Assembly (NCBI RefSeq): GCF_000424265.1
Contig: NZ_AUJO01000029.1
Location: 1-35,402 of the forward strand
Source: Butyrivibrio sp. WCD3002
Lineage (GTDB): Bacteria > Bacillota > Clostridia > Lachnospirales > Lachnospiraceae
Length of the DNA stretch: 35,402 nucleotides
Reading direction: 5' to 3'
Below are positions 31,658 through 35,402 of the stretch, piece after piece. Each line of letters starts with the position of its first letter. Within the stretch, counting starts at the first letter, position 1. Made by a program: the position numbers and the translations under genes. The notes under the pieces were generated by a model. It did not search any database and was not told the origin of the DNA. It saw only the letters and a list, made by a program, of their open reading frames with translations.

Positions 31658-33193
31658 TTAAGCCTTTCCGCGGCGCTCATATCCGGTTTCCTGATAATAT
31701 TTTGCTTTTTCATCGTACATGAATTTATCAGCGATTTTCTTAAGCTCTTCTATTGTTGCATCAGGACGATCCCTATGGGCAGCATATCCTATGGAAACAG
31801 CAAGGCTTTCACTATAGTTTCCGCTCCAGGCCGTTACCTTATCCCTGATTTTTTTATCAATTCCAGAAATATTCGTGGTGTGAATAATTGCCGTAAACTC
31901 ATCTCCGCCTGTTCTGTATACTTTTCCGGAATTACCGATAGCAGATGAGAGGCAGTCTGCGGCTGCAATGATAAGCTCATCCCCGGCAGCATGGCCAAGA
32001 GTATCGTTTGTCGCCTTTAGCCTGTTTATATCGATGGACGCAAAAACAAAATCATCCTCCATAGGCTCATGCTTATAGCGCGCAAGATCATCATCAAGAC
32101 TTCGTCTGTTAAACAGCTGCGTAAGCTCATCGGTTAAGGATATCCTTATAAGATCCTCCTCCCTTCGCTTATCCATGTTTATATTCTGAACCGTGAAAAC
32201 AACGATGAAGGGCACGCCCTTTTCATCTGCCTCCACATTGATATACTGTGCACGGAACCAGCCTGTTTTTGTATTTATAAACTCGCCGAAAATAAATCTT
32301 TTTCCGGTAAGTCTTTTTCCCAGAGTTCTTAAATTGGTAAAATCAAGAAATTTCTCGAGATGCTCCGGCGATACGTCATTTTTTATGCCTTGTGTCATCA
32401 CCGTGTGGGAATGCTTCTCAAAATCAAGAGAATGAACGTCGTAGGACTGATCGCTAAGAGATGTCTCCGTCATGGATTTTAAATCTATCAGATTTACATT
32501 ATCATAGACTTCAGCCATGGAAAACAGTATGTTCATCTGCTTATTGAGTCTTTCGGTCGCTTCAATGGCCTTCCTGTTTTTCTCCATAAGGGCAGAAAAA
32601 TAATCCCTTAAAAGATTTGTCAGTGTAAGCCCGCCAACCAGCATGATCACTGTCTCAATGGTGTAACCCATCATGGCATTTGAAAAATAATCAAAAGCGG
32701 AATTGAATTTCAGATTTATGCTGTCATAGTAGGGAGAAATCAGCCAGGTGGCAATACACATTGCGGCGTAATTTGTAACAAGCGTCACAAAAAACAGCCT
32801 GGCATCGCAAAACAGAATGCTGAGAAGAGGTATGAAAAACCAGGTCATATTTATATGGATATGGTTATAAACCATGAACATCAGCAAAAGCTCCATGGAA
32901 ATAAGAGCAAGCAGTCCCGCGTGCTCAGAATAAGGGCATATCCTGATAATGATTGTATGAAGCACTGATACCGCAAGCATCAGCACAGATAGGGTAAGAC
33001 AGGTATAATAAGTGGCTGCTGAAAAAACGCCGAACTTAATACCCACGGCAATAGCAGGCCCTGTTAAAATACAGAACCACAAAACCGTGTTAAGGTACCT
33101 GTTTACCATCTTCCTGTTTTCTTTAAGGAAAGACGTATAATCAGTTACCTCGGTAATATGGCGTTTCAAATCGTCAAAACTCATATGCACCAT
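31658..33193 (-). CDS. Membrane diguanylate cyclase (GGDEF)
   Basis: A 511-residue signalling enzyme. The N-terminal third has six or seven transmembrane helices forming an unclassified integral sensor. A PAS-like linker follows, including KHSHTVMTQGIKNDV and INMDKRREEDLIRISLTDELT. The C-terminal GGDEF domain has SIDINRLKATNDTLGHAAGDELI and the intact active site YRTGGDEFTAI. No RxxD inhibitory site is seen five residues before GGDEF. It makes cyclic-di-GMP from two GTP. I chose ATG 33193 (MVHMSF) over a TTG further upstream; ATG 33184 is also possible. It is divergent from the AEC transporter gene. Confidence 0.9.
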   Translation of the reverse strand: MVHMSFDDLKRHITEVTDYTSFLKENRKMVNRYLNTVLWFCILTGPAIAVGIKFGVFSAATYYTCLTLSVLMLAVSVLHTIIIRICPYSEHAGLLALISMELLLMFMVYNHIHINMTWFFIPLLSILFCDARLFFVTLVTNYAAMCIATWLISPYYDSINLKFNSAFDYFSNAMMGYTIETVIMLVGGLTLTNLLRDYFSALMEKNRKAIEATERLNKQMNILFSMAEVYDNVNLIDLKSMTETSLSDQSYDVHSLDFEKHSHTVMTQGIKNDVSPEHLEKFLDFTNLRTLGKRLTGKRFIFGEFINTKTGWFRAQYINVEADEKGVPFIVVFTVQNINMDKRREEDLIRISLTDELTQLFNRRSLDDDLARYKHEPMEDDFVFASIDINRLKATNDTLGHAAGDELIIAAADCLSSAIGNSGKVYRTGGDEFTAIIHTTNISGIDKKIRDKVTAWSGNYSESLAVSIGYAAHRDRPDATIEELKKIADKFMYDEKAKYYQETGYERRGKA

Positions 33194-33275
33194 TGTCAGC
33201 ACCCACAAAGTGATTGTTCAGCTATGCATATATTTTACAATAGGCTTTATGATAAATGAGATTTTAGGTAAAACT

Positions 33276-33303
33276 TTTAGAGAATGTTTATAAATGGTAT
33301 TAT
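33276..33303 (+). promoter_or_regulatory. Promoter of the AEC transporter gene
   Basis: TTTAGA (33276-33281), 16-base spacer, TATTAT (33298-33303) with TGG just before it (extended -10). It is 30 bases upstream of the start codon, in the divergent gap. Confidence 0.55.
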
Positions 33304-33333
33304 GTATAAAATATTGAACGGAGATTTAGAAAC

Positions 33334-34254
33334 ATGATATTACTTGAGCAGATGTTTATCCTATTTTTGCTTATGATGGTTGGAATGATCGGCCGCAAGA
33401 AAGGGCTGATAAATGATGTTGTCTGTAAGGGCATGTCTGCTATTGTTCTAAATATTGCCTGTCCTGCATTTGTGCTGTCTGCAGGAATAAATAAAGATGA
33501 ATATGTTTCAAACGAAGCGCTGCTTACCTGTGCCATTTGCGCTATCGCAATATATGCAGGACTTATTCTCTGCGCTGTGGTTATTCCTTATATTCTGAGG
33601 CTTCCAAAGAACAACTATGGAACCTACAGGGTTATGACTATTTTTTCAAATATCGGATTTATGGGTTTCCCAATTGTGGCTGCAACCTACGGAAGTATCG
33701 GGCTTTTGTATGCTGCCACTTTCCAGTTTCCTTTTAACCTGCTGTTCTATACTTATGGAATCAAGACTATGCAAAACAGCTCAGATACCGAGGCACAAGC
33801 CACATCTTCCTGGAAAAACATCCTGAATGTGGGGGTTATCTCAGTTTTCATCTCAATTGCTCTGTATCTTCTAAGGGTTCATGTGCCGGAATCTCTGGCA
33901 GATGCTATTTCATCCCTCAGTGGTCTTACTGTTCCGCTCAGCATGATGGTAATAGGTTACGCCCTTGGAGGCATGAAGATCAGAAGTCTTCTTAGTGATT
34001 ACCGCCTTCTGTTTTTCGCATTCATTAAGCTTATCCTGATTCCCATCATCGGAATCTCACTGCTTAAGCTGTTCATAACTGATGATACTCTCCTTGGTGT
34101 ATGCTTCGTTATGATCGCTACTCCCGTCGGCAGCATGACCGCCATGCTGGCCCAGTGCTACAGCGGCGACGAGGATACAGCTTCAAGAGGCGTTGCCCTT
34201 ACAACTCTGCTGTCGGTAGTGACAATTCCGCTGGTCGGCGGGTTGTGTTTGTGA
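33334..34254 (+). CDS. AEC (auxin efflux carrier) family transporter
   Basis: A 306-residue membrane protein with about ten hydrophobic helices, typical of AEC-family carriers that move organic anions such as malate or other metabolites. Family features are LFLLMMVGMIGRKKGLI near the N-terminus, the FSNIGFMGFPIVAATYG segment near residues 108-124 and SLSGLTVPLSMMVIGYALGG near 193-212. RBS CGGAG. It is complete, and its stop is about 36 bases from the probable right end of the IS200/IS605-type element, so the element inserted just downstream without disrupting it. Confidence 0.93.
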   Translation: MILLEQMFILFLLMMVGMIGRKKGLINDVVCKGMSAIVLNIACPAFVLSAGINKDEYVSNEALLTCAICAIAIYAGLILCAVVIPYILRLPKNNYGTYRVMTIFSNIGFMGFPIVAATYGSIGLLYAATFQFPFNLLFYTYGIKTMQNSSDTEAQATSSWKNILNVGVISVFISIALYLLRVHVPESLADAISSLSGLTVPLSMMVIGYALGGMKIRSLLSDYRLLFFAFIKLILIPIIGISLLKLFITDDTLLGVCFVMIATPVGSMTAMLAQCYSGDEDTASRGVALTTLLSVVTIPLVGGLCL

Positions 34255-34290
34255 TAAAAACAGACTTCACGCACTGGAAGACTACATTTT

Positions 34291-34385
34291 TGCATGAACT
34301 ACCTCCACCGACTCTGCGTCGGAAGAGGTTTCTGTTATGCCGCAGAGCGGCATGAACCTTTGGGATGCTTAGTGCATCCCAAAGA
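34291..34385 (-). ncRNA. Probable TnpB guide RNA (omega RNA) scaffold and element right end
   Basis: Three consecutive hairpins follow and overlap the end of tnpB: 34358-34368 with 34374-34384 (11 perfect pairs), 34337-34353 (ATGCCGC/GCGGCAT, 3-base loop, covering the stop codon) and 34302-34312 with 34318-34328 (CCTC..CCGAC/GTCGG..GAGG). On the minus strand they end in GGAGGTAGTTCATGC, after which the sequence becomes flanking DNA that would serve as guide. This is the usual place for the RNA in IS200/IS605 elements. The exact 3' boundary is not known. Confidence 0.6.
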
Positions 34386-35402
34386 ACAGGGCATGTCCAC
34401 TATGCCTCTATCCCATTGGGTTACCTTTGGGAATACTTTTCTTAAGATATTGGCAGCTCCGTTTATGTCTGCATTTGTTATTGTCCCATCGTAGTGCCTG
34501 TAAAGTCCACGTTTTATCCTTTTTCCGGAAAAAACATAGTCAGCATTACTTCCCTTTTTATACACAGGGATCTCATCCATCGCAAGGAAATCCGCTTTGG
34601 ATGTATAGCTCTCTTCCGTAAGCGCAAACCTGATCCCGTATTCAGCAAGCTTATATCTTAGCATATCTGCAAATATCAGCATTGGTATCTGCACAAAATT
34701 CTGGTTACTGATATGCCCCATACCCGCTTCCTGTTTCTGGAATACGTTATGCCCCATCACTACGACATCCACACGGTTATCCCTCGCATAGTCTGCAAGC
34801 TTTCTGCTTATCTTATGGAACTCATCCTTTATGCGCCTGTTGCGCTTTTCAGTGAGTATACTCATTTTCCTGGTGCGGTATCTGTTATTGCACTTCATGG
34901 CACATGATGAGAGCCGCCCCATTTCTTTGTTGTAGAACTGGTTTACGGACTTTATCAGTCCGCCCTTTATCACAAACGGTTCTGCTCCAAAGTTGTTCGC
35001 TACGGCTGCTATATTGTCCGTACCAGGATCTATCGACATGACCCTGATATCGGAAATGTCATCTTTTGATGAAAGAGATCTGAGAACATCCTTGTCATCC
35101 AAAGGCTCTATACCCACTGTTAAGACATCGATCACCACATCCATCACAAAGTCCTTACCATGTGGTTTTATCCGCACTTCCTTAAGTTTCCCCCGGGGAA
35201 AGTCCCTGCCAAGTTTTAAAGTATCTGTTGTTCCGGGAAAACGTATATAGGAATCATCCTTTATCCTGCATATCTGATTCGTAAGGATGGCAGTCTTGTA
35301 TTTTCCCTGGCGTACATAACCCGGCATACGGGGACGCCCCGTAAATGCAGATGGTGTCTTGGCGTATGTCTTCACTGCTTCAAAAAATGATTTGTAATCC
35401 CT
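34323..35402 (-). mobile_element. IS200/IS605-type insertion sequence, right part
   Basis: The tnpB gene plus its 3' hairpins form the right portion of an element that continues past the window. No terminal inverted repeats are expected for this class. The right end probably lies near 34290. Whether a TnpA transposase is present cannot be told from here. Confidence 0.6.
34335..35402 (-). CDS. tnpB: TnpB RNA-guided endonuclease of an IS200/IS605-type element, 5'-truncated by the window edge
   Basis: At least 355 residues, open to the right edge; the upstream residues RDYKSFFEAVKTYAKTPSAF continue the family pattern, so the start is outside. RuvC residues are intact: Asp in SIDPGTDNIA, Glu in TEESYTSK and Asp in NADINGAANI. 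The segment between TSK and the last Asp is ADFLAMDEIPVYKKG and onward, with no CxxC pairs, so the zinc ribbon of canonical TnpB is missing. TnpB cuts DNA guided by the RNA encoded at its 3' end and helps keep the element. TnpA is not visible. Codons and ends look intact, so it is likely functional. Confidence 0.9.
   Translation of the reverse strand, partial: RDYKSFFEAVKTYAKTPSAFTGRPRMPGYVRQGKYKTAILTNQICRIKDDSYIRFPGTTDTLKLGRDFPRGKLKEVRIKPHGKDFVMDVVIDVLTVGIEPLDDKDVLRSLSSKDDISDIRVMSIDPGTDNIAAVANNFGAEPFVIKGGLIKSVNQFYNKEMGRLSSCAMKCNNRYRTRKMSILTEKRNRRIKDEFHKISRKLADYARDNRVDVVVMGHNVFQKQEAGMGHISNQNFVQIPMLIFADMLRYKLAEYGIRFALTEESYTSKADFLAMDEIPVYKKGSNADYVFSGKRIKRGLYRHYDGTITNADINGAANILRKVFPKVTQWDRGIVDMPCSLGCTKHPKGSCRSAA

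Overview
The window looks like a chromosomal segment of a low-to-mid GC Firmicute, most likely a plant-fibre or mucin-degrading gut or rumen member of the Lachnospiraceae (Butyrivibrio-like). This is inferred from the protein families (YesMN two-component pair, Nif11-like orphan peptide, GH94 phosphorylase, GH10 lipoprotein xylanase, BaiH/FadH-like oxidoreductase), the purine-rich ribosome binding sites and the many stem-plus-U-tract terminators. Almost all genes lie on the minus strand, so transcription runs right to left. The plus-strand genes are an HD-domain protein (7219) and an AEC transporter (33334). No rRNA, tRNA or CRISPR array was seen.

Layout, left to right. 331-7037: tight minus-strand housekeeping and membrane run (patatin lipase, rhomboid, histidine phosphatase, Nif11-like peptide, metallophosphoesterase, xanthine phosphoribosyltransferase, esterase, MATE exporter). 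7219-11204: HD hydrolase, YbaK deacylase, GlsB-like membrane protein, a small conserved protein, an EF-hand-like lipoprotein, and an XRE regulator with its membrane partner. 11356-12057: a GGDEF protein with an apparent C-terminal ribbon-helix-helix, preceded by a perfect 21-bp palindrome. 12330-15841: AIM24-family protein, an unknown membrane protein, DUF4230 and a GH10 xylanase lipoprotein with an unusual subsite region.

16315-26690 is the most coherent system. In transcription order it reads N,N'-diacetylchitobiose phosphorylase (GH94), phosphohexomutase, YesM histidine kinase, sugar-binding lipoprotein, two ABC permeases, YesN response regulator, terminator, and glucosamine-6-phosphate deaminase. 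The parts fit a phosphorolytic route for GlcNAc disaccharides: sensing, import, phosphorolysis to GlcNAc-1-phosphate plus GlcNAc, mutase conversion to the 6-phosphate, and final deamination to fructose-6-phosphate. The deacetylase (nagA), a GlcNAc kinase and the transporter ATPase are not in the window.

26744-28046 holds a Pr6Pr-family membrane gene flanked on both sides by inverted-repeat structures that share the same termini. One of them is a ~375-bp near-palindrome with ~180-bp arms. 28047-31557: an Fe-S flavin enoate-reductase-like enzyme, and a nitroreductase translationally coupled to a DUF3990 (ADP-ribosyltransferase-like) protein. 31658-34254: a membrane diguanylate cyclase and an AEC transporter. 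The right edge holds a TnpB RNA-guided nuclease of an IS200/IS605-type element, cut by the window. It lacks the usual zinc-ribbon cysteines and is followed by three hairpins that look like its guide-RNA scaffold.
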